From NCBI GenBank assembly GCA_039602395.1, contig JBCNJP010000012.1, forward strand, positions 21,518,396-21,582,395: 64,000 bases of DNA, read 5' to 3'. The position numbers and the translations under genes are program-made. Position 1 is the first letter of the stretch. Every line of letters begins with the position of its first letter. The DNA comes from Deinandra increscens subsp. villosa. Its lineage: Eukaryota > Streptophyta > Magnoliopsida > Asterales > Asteraceae. Below, one piece after another: positions 1 through 11,366 of the stretch. The notes under the pieces are model-generated. The model was not told the DNA's origin. It saw only the letters and a program-made list of their open reading frames with translations, and did no database searches.

Positions 1-195
1 TCGTCACTTGAAAGTTTTCGTACGATTGTCTTAGACTATATTCAGGGTTGCTATCATCATCTATCTCTAGCTTTAATTGTCGTTGCAACATTTTATTTTA
101 TTTCAATACTTGGTTTTGGTGTATATTGTTTTTATTGAAGTTTCTACTTTCTAAATTGCCGCTGCTAAATAAAAAAGAAAAAATTGGTTTGACTT

Positions 196-424
196 TTTTT
201 TTTAACGGCAAATTTGGATCACTAACGGGGACATTACACCACCCACCCGATCATCTCCAATCCTCATCAGGAGGAAACTCACCCATAGATAAGAAAACCC
301 CCTAACCCAACATGTAACCCCCAGTTTTTAATTTTTGTTACAAGTGGGACTTAAACCCAAGACATTCCCATTACAATGTCTTGGGTACCTCCCTCTAGCC
401 AATTGAGTTAGAGATCATTGGTAA
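196..424 (-). mobile_element. tRNA-derived SINE
   Basis: Read on the minus strand, this stretch starts with a tRNA-like head: an A-box-like TAACTCAATTGG and a B-box-like GGTTTAAGTCCC about 60 bp downstream. These are the internal RNA polymerase III promoter parts of a SINE. It ends with TTTGCCGTT followed by an A-run. An 18-bp direct repeat (AAAAAATTGGTTTGACTT, 178-195 and 425-442) flanks it and fits a target-site duplication from LINE-assisted insertion. A second element with the same TTTGCCGTT-An tail lies at 36867-37160. It has no coding capacity, as expected. Confidence 0.75.
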
Positions 425-442
425 AAAAAATTGGTTTGACTT

Positions 443-1123
443 AACCTAAATAAGGTTCAACGTGCTCTTGTTACTTTGATCTCCCTTTGACTAATTTTTT
501 TTTCTCCTTGAAAAAAATCATATTGGGAAGAAAAGAGTGGGTGTTATCATCTTGGCATCATTATTTTTTTCCTTTCCTTTCAATTTCATGGAGGCGTGTG
601 AGCCCACGGGCATTAGCCTTCTCCACCTCTCTTTATTTAATCTATAGATCTCTTCAATCTATTTACGAACAAGAGTTCGCCGTCTGACTACGGTCATAGA
701 CCTTGCATTCCTTTTTTTTCATTCTTTTTCTTTTTCTGAGATCTTCAGGTCCAAGAGACCATCATATGACCACGGGCATCAACCTTTCCTTTTTTTTTCT
801 TTTTTTTCGTTTTAGAACTACAATTCCCATCTCTTGATCTATGGATCTAAGAGACCGTCGATTGCTATTCTCGACACACCGCCACACGACTACGGTTGTC
901 GATTGTCAAACTTACCTCTAGCCAGTCATGTTTATTAATAAGGAAACCAAGACCTAAAACCAGATGGAGTCATGAATGGAGCTAAAGCCGATGAAACTTC
1001 ACAATACTTTCAAGGATTCAATTTTTCTGAGCCGCTTGAAGAAGATTGGGATTTCGAGTCGAGAACCGAAATTGAAGCTAGTTTTTTTTCCAGTCCGAGC
1101 TTCCATTATTTTTCCGCTCCAAC
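443..1123. other. Unassigned stretch with a short orphan ORF
   Basis: I recognise no gene. The stretch holds T-rich runs and three loosely similar passages around 640-700, 735-785 and 835-900, each with 'GATCT', 'AAGAGACC' or 'ACTACGG' words, possibly an old diverged duplication. A 68-codon plus-strand ORF (972-1178) has a start and an acidic, aromatic-rich product with no family I know; its 3' part runs into the LTR-like sequence at 1124, so it may be the end of an interrupted exon or chance. Confidence 0.3.
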
Positions 1124-1290
1124 TGTGGTGGAGTATTGGGATATATTATTATTAATTAATATTATTAGGGTTAATTAGTATGAGCTCACTGGCCCATTAG
1201 GTATCTATGGTATATAGTTCATTCTCTATATATTGTAACCCGGTTATTCAATAATATCATCAAGTTATTCAGTTATTCCATATTCTTAAA
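1124..1290 (+). mobile_element. LTR-like fragment (Copia-type?)
   Basis: The sequence opens with TGTGGTGGAGTATTGGG, carries a TATA-like CTCTATATATTGTAACC near 1233, and continues with ATTCAATAATATCA, the layout of short Copia LTRs. No second LTR, primer site or convincing target duplication is visible, so a solo LTR or truncated element is only a suggestion. The right edge is set by the start of sequence shared with 24407 onward. Confidence 0.35.
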
Positions 1291-1427
1291 CATCTAGCAA
1301 AAACAGGAACATAAAATATCAGCCCAACAGTAAAGCCCAATTCAGAGCAGCCCAAAAGAGATATAAAGAAGCCCACTTGGTTCATGGGCTGAGCCGAGCC
1401 CATACACAAAGTGTTAATGTGTTATGA
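1291..1427. repeat. Locus A, left flank (copy 1)
   Basis: This segment matches 24407-24555, including repeated 'AGCCCA/GCCC' words, the phrase TTCATGGGCTG and the end GTTAATNTGTTATGA. In the 24.5-kb copy the sequence runs straight on into TATCCATAATATCG. Here it stops at 1427 and a Helitron 3' end follows. Its continuation is therefore 12779 onward (locus A copy 1). Confidence 0.7.
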
Positions 1428-1762
1428 CTAGTTTGGGCTAGAAGCACGCGTTGCGCGCGACGGTTTTTATTCGAAACTACATGTACATCAATTAACCGCA
1501 AACCTATTGTAAACCCATATGAAAAGAATCCAAATGACAATTGTTGAGAGTCACCAAGGCTATGCGAAACTGATGTATATTAAACATGAGCAATTATATT
1601 TTACTATTAAAAACAAAAGAAGATAACAACAGAAAATGGCATTAGAACAAACCGTTGAAACACAGTTGTCAATGGCACAACAGACATTGTTGTGGCCTTA
1701 GCGATTTTAAGAACAGGAGATAAGAAGCATGGACATAGGTATTTCTAACTTATAAGACACAA

Positions 1763-1841
1763 AGAAGATCCACCAGAATGGCCGTTGACTGGCCTTCATT
1801 TGCCAGAATGGCCGTTGAATTTTCGGTTTACCAAAATAGCC
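1763..1841 (+). repeat. MULE left terminal inverted repeat
   Basis: This is the inverted partner of 11836-11914. Each arm holds two copies of the subword CCAGAATGGCC. The 10-bp target duplication TAAGACACAA lies immediately outside. Confidence 0.8.
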
Positions 1842-2297
1842 ATTGACTAAAATTTTGGCGTGTGGATCCCATAATAGCGTTTGTTCCAGTGTACAGAGAC
1901 AACAAACAGACAAAATTAAACATTCTTCTGACAGAACCTGACATTCCTTTTGTTGTTGGTGGTATCCAGCTGGATAGCGTACCATGTAGCGTACTACATA
2001 CGCCATATTTAATAAAAAATATTATTATCAAGTAACAGCGTACCATTGAGCGTACACATGAAAGTTGGGCGTATGGAGGAAGTATTTTCGACATTCCCTT
2101 TGTTGTTGGTGGTATCCAGCTGGCAGCGTACACTCTAGCGTACTACATACTCTCAACGTACACTCTAGCGTACCCTATAGCGTACCTTACCCTCCGCATA
2201 CTTTGTAAGAGAGTGTTGAAGATTTCCTGATAACAATACATAAAAAAAATAGTAACAAAATTAATAAAAAATGAACGAATTTATTTTTAAAAAAATA

Positions 2298-4162
2298 TTA
2301 ACAAATTATAATAAAAATGATAAATATTAACGATAAAAAAATATTAACAAATTTAATATTAAATATACCTCCAAACTGGCGACGGTTAAAATACCATTTC
2401 TGAGTCACATTCCTAAAAAATTCAATAAGTTTTAATATTGGAAGTTTACGTGAATGGACAGACAAAGCATTGATTGATTCGGCACTATTAGAAGTCAAAT
2501 AATTGAAACGTTCACCACCCGAATACGCTCTAGACCACTTATGAAAACCAACACTAACAAGTGTATTAACTACATCAGGAGCAACAACATTAATTATGCC
2601 CAAATAAGCCTCAAAGTCACTAACTCTGTAAGCCTTGCACATTTTCCACCACACTCGTTGATATTTTTTTAACTTATGTGACTGAAAATGTAGGTTCATC
2701 ATAAGATGTCGACAACATACACTGTGGAAGGAACGCGGAAAAACAGTCCTAATGGCAAGATCAATTGCAGCCGCCCTATCAGAAATGATTGCCAATTTAG
2801 GATTTTCGCCAATGCATTCTTTAAGTTTCGTTAGAAACCAAGTCCATGAATCCCCACTCTCACTCTTACTAATACCATATGCAATGGGAATGATTTGATT
2901 ATTTCCATCCATTCCTACAGCCAACAACATGGGTAAAAAATTTAAGATTAATTAATAAATAAAAAAGTAGGTGCGTCGGCAACAAATTTAAGATTAATTG
3001 AGTAGAAATATGTTTTTCGAAATACATAAAATAATTCACTAACCGCAGCTCCAATGGCAAGAAAAAACATCTCAAATCTACCTTCGGTGTCGGTTAAGAT
3101 ATGAGTAACAGTACCGGGATTTTCCTTTTTAATATTATGGCAGTAAATAGGCAGCAAGGCAAAAGAATCCTCAGCGGTACCATTTAGTTTATTTAGAGCA
3201 TAACCTTTCGCCCTCCAAGATTGAGAGTAGGAGACATTAACTTTGTATCTTTGTTTGAGGTCGTTCATAATATCTCTAGCCCGGTACGAACGACTGCTAT
3301 CTTTAAATTGATCAATGATTAACTCACCCAACACCTTTTTAGTCGCTTGACGATTATGTGGATAAGTTTGTGTTTGTTAGCATGTATGCTCACCATTGTA
3401 ATGTCTCACCTGAAACATTTTTTTATTACTTTCCACGGCATATGCTCTGATACACCACCCACAACCTTCAGCCAGACACGATGCATCAAACCTAGATTTG
3501 GAAGATCTGTTTACCTTAGTCTGAAAACACTTTCCAATACAACATTTACCCAGTTGAAGTTTTAAATCTTCTTTGCTGTTAAAGCATTGGCCAACAAAAA
3601 AAATATGTAGACTCAATTTGATTATTTTTAAAATCAACAACATTGTTAGTAGGATCTTCTAACGACTCCGGTAAAGATCCTAAATGGTCGGTTGGAATGT
3701 TTAAATCAAAGGGTTCATTTTTAGGTTCGAAAACCTGCCATTCATCAATAGTGTAGTTTAAATCTGGGACAAAGTTATTGAGCGGGTTTGTAAAAATTGG
3801 CTCTTTTTTAAAATTTGTAGATAAAGGTTGAGCACTTGAACTAGTACCAATACCTTCATCTTGAGTTACATACAAAGTAAAAATAGGCTCTGAACCGTTT
3901 CGGAGGGCTTGTAGAAAAAAAAATATATCATTGTCATCCAAAATATCAATTGGATGAGTGTAAGACGACATTTGTAAGAGATACGAATATGATTTGGAAA
4001 AGAACATTTTTTTGAAACAAAATTTATCAAATCATGATAAGTAATATTAGTAGGTAAACATAAATGTCGTCTAACACATTTATTTCCGACAGGCATATAT
4101 TCTTCAACACCGTTGACATATTGCCATTTTCCTCCACTACATACGATAATATTACAAGCCAT
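2298..4162 (-). pseudogene. MULE transposase pseudogene, copy 1
   Basis: The minus-strand reading frames give, in order, an N-terminal region (from 4162), a MuDR-type DNA-binding region with conserved Cys residues (3643-3377, ending GEHTC), a middle region (3334-2948) and a MULE transposase domain (2930-2298). The second catalytic Asp (IISDRA) and the Glu (SNSAES) are visible, but the first Asp region (IDGAHLKG) is missing. It falls in a 78-bp deletion relative to copy 2 at 2930, with CATG microhomology at the junction. An in-frame stop after GEHTC is shared by both copies and so predates the duplication; a frameshift near 3600 is private to this copy. An intron with GTTAGT donor probably follows LAIGAA. 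It cannot make active transposase. Confidence 0.85.
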
Positions 4163-4659
4163 TTGATAGTTGATGAATATTTTTTTTTGGAAAAATGTGG
4201 ATAGAGAAGAAAGTAAATGATAAGTATATATACAAGTTAATAAACCACATAAATTTAATAAGTAGAAGGTTGAAAATTTAATGAGTTGAATTTAATGATG
4301 TACTTAAAAAGTAAATATAATAAATAATAATAGATGACATTACCTAAATATAATATATCATCTTTTAAATAGTGATGTTTTACCTTTTTAATTTTTGACA
4401 CAAAGAAGTTTCAATCTAGCCCTTGATTAGTTTCTTTTTTTCATTCAGACCACATCATGATTATACTATATACCCAAAATATTACGTTCTTGACCCTAGC
4501 ATGGTTTTTAGTTTTTCATTCAACACCCCTGACATATTTGTTTTACCAGGCCGCCGAATAGAAAGGGTTATTTTGGTCTTTTACTTGCACCTGTATTTAG
4601 GGATAGCCACTCATTTCACCCAACGTTATCTCTTCCCTGTCGTATCAAAAGAGAGAGAG

Positions 4660-6175
4660 TGACCCATTCCTCCTTTACACTCCGCCATGCCTCGAGGACT
4701 GCCTGCTCCGTCAACAGCGTCGAGGAAGACGAGTTACGGTTGATTCACGCACACCTGTATCCCTTCCTCCGTCAAAGACCAGGCCAAAGTCTCGATTTTG
4801 TTATTTTACTCTCTTGCTTAGTTTAATTTTCCGATTGGCACCTCAAATTTCATCGATTCCTTGTAGTTGGAGACGACCTCAACCGCCGGAGACGATCTAG
4901 AAACCGTCATAACGACTGGATAGGTTTATGCTGTGACACAGAGACAAGAGTGATCGATGGCGTTGTATGGTTGTTCGACGAAGATCCAGGGCAATAATAC
5001 TTCATTTCATCTGTGTAGGGTTTGATTTCAGTTTGGTTTTAGTGTGTGTTCTTAATTTTTCAAAGATTTGTTGGTGCTGTAAACTTCTCCCTCTTTAACT
5101 ATACAACTTGAATAGGCCCATCAATTAGGGTTTTCTTTCGTGTTCTTGCATAAATATCGCAGCACAGGGTATATCAAGCTCTTAGAGAGAGGTGATGCTT
5201 CCTTCGCCGGTGACGGCGCCGGGGTTTTCACAGGTGCTTCCATATCAAATATTGTTGATTTCTTCCTTATTTCAAATTTTTGTTCTGAACGTGTTAATTT
5301 GTTTGTACATTTGCTTTCTTTGCCCTCGGATTTTGCAATTTCAGCAGGCATTTAATAAAATAAAAAAAAAGAGGCGTTCTGCTACTCTCCTCTTTGACCT
5401 CATAAACAACCATCTCAGTCTACTCTGATCGAACAACCACCGTCGCAGCTTGCTTAGATCAATCAAAAGGGAACCAAAGTCTCGACCATTCAGATAATAA
5501 TGGATCGAATTAACTACTTCAGTTTGTGTTTTCATCTCTTTTATATACTGATTTAAGATTCAATCGAGTTCTGGATTCATAAAACTATGTAGTTTGGTAC
5601 TTTTTACAACTTCAATTCCATATTTGTTTCTTATCAACCAATTCAAATGTTGATTACTGTTCTGGGCACAGTTCAGTGCTCCTTAGCTTTACTAATCTTC
5701 AATTGGATATGAATTTGGACCTGCAGTTTAATTGACTATGTTTTATGAACTGAAAACAATCTGTTTCTAATTAAAATTGTTTGTTTATGTGGATTATTAG
5801 TGATGATTGTTATCGCATGTGTTAGACGCAACTGCCTCGCTGGGTTTCTTTATCTTCTGTGATAAGGTATGTATCGAATTTAGATTGTTTAGATATATGC
5901 TGACGAAGTTAAATTAAAATGATGAGGAATAAATAAAATGTGTGTTTGCTTTGATTGATCTAAGAAGTTATTACACATGAATCAAAATCGTATTCAAATT
6001 CAAAATTAATATAATCAAACTGCAGAATAGTTGGGTGAAATTTCCCACAATTGTTTCTGTATTTCTTAATTTTCTTTTCATGCATTTTGCTTCGTAGGTA
6101 TTGACATTAACTCCATATCTCCTTCTCTAATCCTCTACAACCATAGAGTGAGGATTGCGTTTGGGCCTTTTTATG
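4660..6175. other. Possible captured gene fragment in the Helitron
   Basis: This GC-richer stretch looks gene-like but I cannot name it. It has TC-rich UTR-like segments and splice-like words (AAGGTATGT at 5865). A short minus-strand reading begins MEAPVKTPAPSPAKE from 5243. Before the LTR element inserted at 6176 it was continuous with 8553-8936, where a plus-strand reading of about 85 codons occurs. Helitrons often capture host exons, which fits, but no family match is visible by eye. Confidence 0.35.
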
Positions 6176-6559
6176 TGAAAAACCGTTTACGGATCGTTTC
6201 TATGGATGAGACGGAAGTTTTGTCATTGAATCATGTTGAATGATTACATAACGAAGGAGTATACAACGATTAAGCTCTGGGGGAGGTCGGACAGAACCTC
6301 CCCTCTCAACACACAGACACAAGACAGAAACTTGCAAAGAAATACAAAGACGAAACTATTTATACTTCTTCATAAGGTCCGAACTCGGCACCTCCGAACT
6401 CTGTCCGAACTCCCTCCGAACTTGGAGTTCGGCCATCTAGGTTCGGCCAACTCCGAACCTAGAGTTCGGCTGAGGTTCGGACCTCAGTTCATGTCTTCGA
6501 CAAATCAGTCTGTTTGACAATTCGAACAGTAACGGCCACACAAGGTTCATGCATCAACA
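6176..6559 (-). repeat. 3' LTR of the 6176-8547 element
   Basis: TG...CA bounded on the plus strand, 384 bp, with almost no differences from 8164-8547. It carries repeated CCGAAC/GTTCGG words at 6379-6492. Confidence 0.9.
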
Positions 6560-8163
6560 AATTCCCCCTTGGACGTTACTGTCGAATCCAGACATTGATC
6601 TTCTAGCAATCTTCAGTCAGCTTGCTGCAAACATCTCTATCTTCGCAAACTCCCCTTGACCGAATCATCAGGTATGCAGAAAACAATTCGAATCTTGTAC
6701 AATATCCACAACCAATAAAATTCCCCCTAGCTTCAAGCACAACCATCCAATTGGAACCGGCATGTATGATAATGGTTCACTTCATAAGTTGTATCCGGAA
6801 ATTGTAAAGACACACGAACATCACTGCATCTTGATAATAATCTTCAATCTTCACCGAATTGTAACACATTCTGATCTTTATGAAAACAGACACGATCAGC
6901 ATCTTCAATCACGGAAATTCCCCCTCAGCATCAAATCCATCCCAATATATTACTCCGGTAAACGTATATCTCGTTGCAGACTGGAATCTGACCAAGTCTT
7001 TCGACAACTCAAGAAAGTATCGGGCATATGACAGAAAGTTCCAAACCATAATTGAAAACTTTGACATATCGGTTCGCATGAACATCAGAATATACCACAT
7101 TTCCATGAAGATCAAAAACCACCATCATCCCTGAACTGATTGCGTTTGAATATTCACTTTTTCAATTATAAAACTTTGAAAGTTTTGAAAGTTTTAGGGC
7201 CCCCAAATTTCCCCCTAAATAAGTGACATATTCAAATCTTCAATTTCTTATGATTCCAACCCCGCATTCTTGTAGTGGAATGATAAACTCAAGTGGCCCG
7301 CAACGGAATCTTTAATCTCATTTAATCTTCAGTTTGTGTAGAATGATAATCTCCGACAAACGTTCCAAATAATCATAACCATGTTTCAGAATCTCTGTCC
7401 ATCATCAGAAACACGCGTTCTTGAATCTCTGTCCATCATCAAGAACAATGACTACTCACAAACACATTTCTTGAAATTCGATCACTAACTCGTAACAAGT
7501 ATCAGAATCTGGATTTTCTTCAAACATAACACCCCACAGCTGCCGAATCAAGGGTAAACTCGATAACTGATCCGCTTCTTTCAAATTCCCACCTAACGGG
7601 GGTTCGGGGGCAGCACCCCTGAGAAGCGGGGTCCAAGGGGCAGAGCCCCTGGCTGGGATCGAGCTGACAGGTCAGCGCGAAAATTTTCTTTTCTTGAACA
7701 AAATTGCTTCATCAAAAATGCATCCGAGCTCGTCCGAACCTTGTCCGATCTACCTCCGAACCCGATCCTCCGAACCCTCTCCGAAACTGACCTTCGGAAC
7801 TAGTCCGAACCTGACCTTCGGAGCCATCTCCGAGCCTGACCTTCGGACCGGCCGAACCTGGAGTTCGGAGCGGTTATGCCGAGCGTACTCCGAACCTGGA
7901 GTTCGGAGCGGTTACACCGAACGTGGAGTTCGGCCGAACGCGAAAAACCAAAAATTTTCGGAAAAACTCACTAGATTCAGAATTTGATCGAAATTGAACA
8001 TCCAGATGCTTCTGTTAGGTAAAAACATGACTCAGGAAGACTCGATTGATTAAAAACCAAACATAAACACTTCCAATCACCCCTAACCGAAGGTTTAACG
8101 TCTCGAAATGAAGAAAAACGATAGATTTCGACCATAGAAAGAGCCAACAGCTCTGATACCAAC

Positions 8164-8547
8164 TGAAAAACCGTTTACGGATCGTTTCTATGGATGAGAC
8201 GGAAGTTTTGTCATTGAATCATGTTGAATGATTACATAACGAAGGAGTATACAACGATTAAGCTCTGGGGGAGGTCGGACAGAACCTCCCCTCTCAACAC
8301 ACAGACACAAGACAGAAACTTGCAAAGAAATACAAAGACAAAACTATTTATACTTCTTCATAAGGTCCGAACTCGGCACCTCCGAACTCTGTCCGAACTC
8401 CCTCCGAACTTGGAGTTCGGCCATCTAGGTTCGGCCAACTCCGAACCTAGAGTTCGGCTGAGGTTCGGACCTCAGTTCATGTCTTCGACAAATCAGTCTG
8501 TTTGACAATTCGAACAGTAACGGCCACACAAGGTTCATGCATCAACA
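8164..8547 (-). repeat. 5' LTR of the 6176-8547 element
   Basis: This is the partner of 6176-6559. The tRNA-Met primer-binding site adjoins it at about 8150-8162 on the minus strand. Confidence 0.9.
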
Positions 8548-8552
8548 TTATG

Positions 8553-8936
8553 CTTCCCTTATTTGATGTACTTTGGAGTGTTTTGTCTCTTCTGTATTCA
8601 GTTGACGAGTTATTGTCGGTTGTTATCACAGGAAAGAAGTATTTCCCAATCACAAAAAGAAAGGAATATATGGCTCATAAAGAGGTGACTTTAGTAGCTA
8701 AAATAGTTGTGATGAAGCCTTTTAGACCTTCCTCATCTTCAATTGTTATGTTTGACACTGGTCTGTTCATACTTGCAAATTTTAAGAATATCAATGAATT
8801 TTTATGAAAAATAAATTCTTGAATCACCCCTGTTGACCCAGATTCAAAGCTTAAAGCATGTGTGTTTTTTTAGTATTTGTTTTTCCCCTATAATACTAAA
8901 AGCCGGAGGAAAGTTGAGTCTTATTAAGTTAAATAG
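8553..8936. other. Helitron cargo, continuation of captured fragment
   Basis: This is the right half of the sequence split by the LTR element. A plus-strand reading to 8807 contains GKKYFPITKRKEY and an FRPSSSSIVMFDTG stretch. I do not recognise the protein. The downstream part is AT-rich with no gene visible. Confidence 0.3.
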
Positions 8937-8945
8937 TTTGTTGTC

Positions 8946-10026
8946 GGAAAATTGTATTTTAATAATACAAGTTTTACTTAGTTGGCGGATAATAATACGA
9001 GTTTCAAAATTTCCTCACAATAATACGAATTTTATAGGTATTGGATTATAATGATACACCGTTAGTTTTTTACTAACGGTGTTAGTTTTTGCTGACTGGA
9101 CTGGTGATGTGGGTCCTATGTGGCTGTTTTAAATGAAGTTATTAAAAAGGGGACTATAATTACAACTTAATAAAAAAGAAGGACTTGATTGTAATTTCTA
9201 TAAATAGAGAGAGGAAGAGACAGCCTCCCCTTCCGACCGACTTCTCGGCCACGAGCCGCCCTCCCCTCTTCTTCTTCGTCGTCACCGGCGACCCACGACG
9301 AGCCCTTCTCTGTCCCGACCTCCGGCAACCCTCGGAGACCTCACACCACTCGATGACCCCCCATCTTTCTAGCGAACCTCAGCAAAAGCAACCGGCGAGC
9401 CTCCATCCCTCCCGTTCAAGCAACTCCGACGAACCCTCTTCTTCCCCCTGTGGACCTTCGATTGAAACCCACCAGCCTCCTTCCGACCCAGTTCGACCTC
9501 CGACAGTCTTGCAACTCCTCTCCGATTCGCCGACGACTTCACACCATGGTTGCACTCGAGAAAGTCTCCGACTGCGACTTCTGATTGCCTTCGTCGGAGA
9601 ATCGTGGATGACCTCGGTGGTGGACTGGTTTGAAGAGGCTCACGGTAAGGGGTTCATGGTTTGAGCATCACTCCTTCTTCCGGAAGCCACTACCGGCCAC
9701 TACCGGCGTTCCCTCTCCTTGCCGGACGTTCCCTCCCCTTGCCGGAAGCCACTGCCTCGACGTTGGGTTAACAACTTAGGGTTTTTTTTATAAATTAATC
9801 CCTTTTTTAAAAGATATTACAAAACCAGCCCCTCCATTTTAATAAGTTAGTTAAAAAAACACATAAAATGCCATGTCAGCAAATAATTAACACCGTTAGT
9901 AAAAAACTAACGGTGTATCATTATAATCCAATACCTATAAAATTGGTATTATTGTGAGGAAATTTTGAAACTCGTATTATTATCCGCCAACTAGCTAAAA
10001 CTTGTATTATTAAAATCCAATTTTCC
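8946..10026. mobile_element. Pack-MULE candidate
   Basis: Long terminal inverted repeats (about 135 bp; 8946-9083 and about 9893-10026) are flanked by a perfect 9-bp direct repeat TTTGTTGTC (8937-8945 and 10027-10035), the Mutator signature. The arms share AATAATACAAG, TTGGCGGATAATAATACGAG and CACCGTTAGTTTTTTACTAACGGTG-like sequence. The interior (9185-9780) is much richer in G+C than the arms and carries an open frame, while no transposase is present. That is the usual picture of a Pack-MULE holding host gene sequence. It lies inside the 4340-11366 Helitron. Confidence 0.8.
9185..9664 (+). CDS. ORF inside the Pack-MULE, unknown
   Basis: A 159-codon frame rich in Pro, Ser, Thr and Arg, opening with an ATG in the element's inner arm and ending at TGA 9662-9664. 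The composition (many SS, PP and RP pairs) could be an exon read in a wrong frame, a 5' UTR, or a low-complexity N-terminus. No domain is recognisable. A neighbouring passage (9670-9750) repeats CCGGCC and GTTCCCTC words. The start is the first ATG and has no other support. Expression from flanking sequence is possible but not shown. Confidence 0.3.
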   Translation: MIVISINRERKRQPPLPTDFSATSRPPLFFFVVTGDPRRALLCPDLRQPSETSHHSMTPHLSSEPQQKQPASLHPSRSSNSDEPSSSPCGPSIETHQPPSDPVRPPTVLQLLSDSPTTSHHGCTRESLRLRLLIAFVGESWMTSVVDWFEEAHGKGFMV

Positions 10027-10073
10027 TTTGTTGTCTATGGATTTTAAAGATGTATGTGGTGACTACTTTTGCA

Positions 10074-10929
10074 TAGGGGTGTGCAAACGGGTTTTACCCG
10101 TCATACCCGTACCGACCCGTACCAAACCCGTACCCGTTTAAGTCAATAAAGTAAACCCGTACCCGTACTTTTATTTACAGGGTTTAGCCGGGTCTAGACC
10201 CGCAGGGTTTAAGGGTATTCGGGTCTTGACCCATACCCGTTAAATAATCACAAGTTCATACAATCTAAGAGTCTAAGATCAAGTAATCCACATGCAATGT
10301 AACAAAGTTGGAGGTAGAATATGCCGATTCAAATAATAATAAGTACGAGTATGAAACTTGAATGCTTGAACCACAAAAATATAAAGAATCTGTTAGAAAC
10401 TTACACTTTTGAATTTGTTATAGTAACTTACTTTTCGTCAATTGAAAAATCCGTGTTTCGTAAATAACTAAATTATAGATGTTAAAACTCAAAATTACTA
10501 ATTAGTATGAATATAATTTGTATTTTGAATGTCTTCCAATCCAATCCCAACCATATATTTTTAAAATCACAGATAATTAGTATGTTTCATAAGTATTAAA
10601 GTTATATATTTCAAAATAAAGTATATTTAATTTAAATGCATATCCAATCCTAAAAGTTTTTTAGTTTTGCGTATATGAGTGACAGGTTTTTTGTTTACAT
10701 ACTTTTTAGTTATTTTATTTTATTCCAATGAATGCGACCTACAGGATTCATATATGAAATCACACGAAACGGGTCTTACCCGTTAAAACCCGTACCCGAC
10801 CCTTACCCGATTAACACTATTTTCAAAACCCGCGACCCGACCCGTATATTAAAAACAGGGTCCACACAGGGTCGGGTCTGTCGGGTTTACCGGGTTTACA
10901 GGGTCAAACCCGTTTCTTGCTCACCCGTA
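10074..10929. mobile_element. hAT-like non-autonomous element
   Basis: The left end reads TAGGGGTGTGCAAACGGG and the right end, reversed, TACGGGTGAGCAAGAAACGG, an imperfect terminal inverted repeat of the common plant hAT 'TAGGGGTG' type. Subterminal regions are packed with ACCCGT/ACGGGT words (10096-10240 and 10780-10929). The middle is AT-rich and non-coding. I could not match an 8-bp target duplication (CTTTTGCA versus TATTAACT), so the ends may be eroded. Confidence 0.55.
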
Positions 10930-11336
10930 TATTAACTCATAAACAGTTTAGTTGGATGGTTTAATCAAGTCATGATAATATAGAGAAGTTATATATTATA
11001 AGTAAAATGACACAGTAAAGGTTAGTAGGTTATAAAAGGGTGGTTTGAGTGAGTAATAAAAGTGATGGTTGCAGCCTCTTAGCATAAAAGTGAATGTTTC
11101 ACATTGATTACTGCCTATTAAAAATATACAGTGTGGTTCTATTTATAAGAACCTGCATATTGAAAGCACGTTTGTTGTTGTCTCTAAGTTTATACTCTTT
11201 ATTTGTATGTAGGAGCTGAATCCTTAAGTATGATTTCATTTTCCTACTATATCACGCCGCAAAGCTTTGGTGTAAAATCCTATTTAGATTTAACAGTTTG
11301 ATCTTAAGCCATCACATTATTCAAATATGGTGAGGC
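10930..11336. other. Helitron 3' body, non-coding
   Basis: AT-rich sequence between the hAT-like element and the Helitron terminal hairpin. I see no gene, only short ORFs. Confidence 0.5.
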
Positions 11337-11366
11337 CGCCGCAACGCGCGGCGGATCACCCACTAG
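11337..11366 (+). other. Helitron 3' terminal hairpin and CTAG end
   Basis: A 7-bp perfect stem CCGCCGC/GCGGCGG with loop AACGC is followed by ATCACCCACTAG and then the target T (11367). In rolling-circle models this hairpin acts as the stop signal. Confidence 0.8.

Larger units (their letters stand above)
6176..8547 (-). mobile_element. Non-autonomous LTR retrotransposon, complete
   Basis: Two near-identical 384-bp LTRs (6176-6559 and 8164-8547) bound a 1.6-kb interior. The 5-bp target duplication TTATG is perfect (6171-6175 and 8548-8552). Beside the right LTR is GCTCTGATACCA, the reverse complement of an initiator tRNA-Met primer site; beside the left LTR is a polypurine tract seen as ATTCCCCCTTGG. 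The element therefore reads on the minus strand. The interior has no gag or pol, so it depends on enzymes from elsewhere. The LTR at 63257 is related (both start TGTTGAT.CAT and carry CCGAAC/GTTCGG words). LTR near-identity implies a recent insertion. Confidence 0.92.
4340..11366 (+). mobile_element. Helitron with captured DNA and nested elements
   Basis: The 3' end is diagnostic: hairpin CCGCCGC-AACGC-GCGGCGG (about 11337-11355), a 12-nt spacer, CTAG (11363-11366), then T. The duplicated MULE copy reads GATGACATATCATTT at 16217-16230, an uninterrupted site, so about 7 kb was inserted between A 4339 and T 11367. The paralogue comparison puts the 5' end at 4340 (TTACC). A canonical TC exists at 4358, which would require an 18-bp loss in the other copy, so the left edge is uncertain. 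No Rep/helicase ORF is present. Nested passengers are an LTR element, a Pack-MULE and a hAT-like element. Confidence 0.7.

Noticed and set aside
1707..2133. 99- and 101-aa minus-strand ORFs
   Set aside because: They lie in the MULE terminal repeat and word array and show no domain.
6233..8505. Two identical 94-aa ORFs at 6233 and 8221
   Set aside because: They are the same frame in the two LTRs of one element; not a gene family.
10074..10929. Gene coding for an Arg/Pro-rich 67-aa peptide at 10732
   Set aside because: The frame is produced by the ACCCGT word cluster of the hAT-like element.
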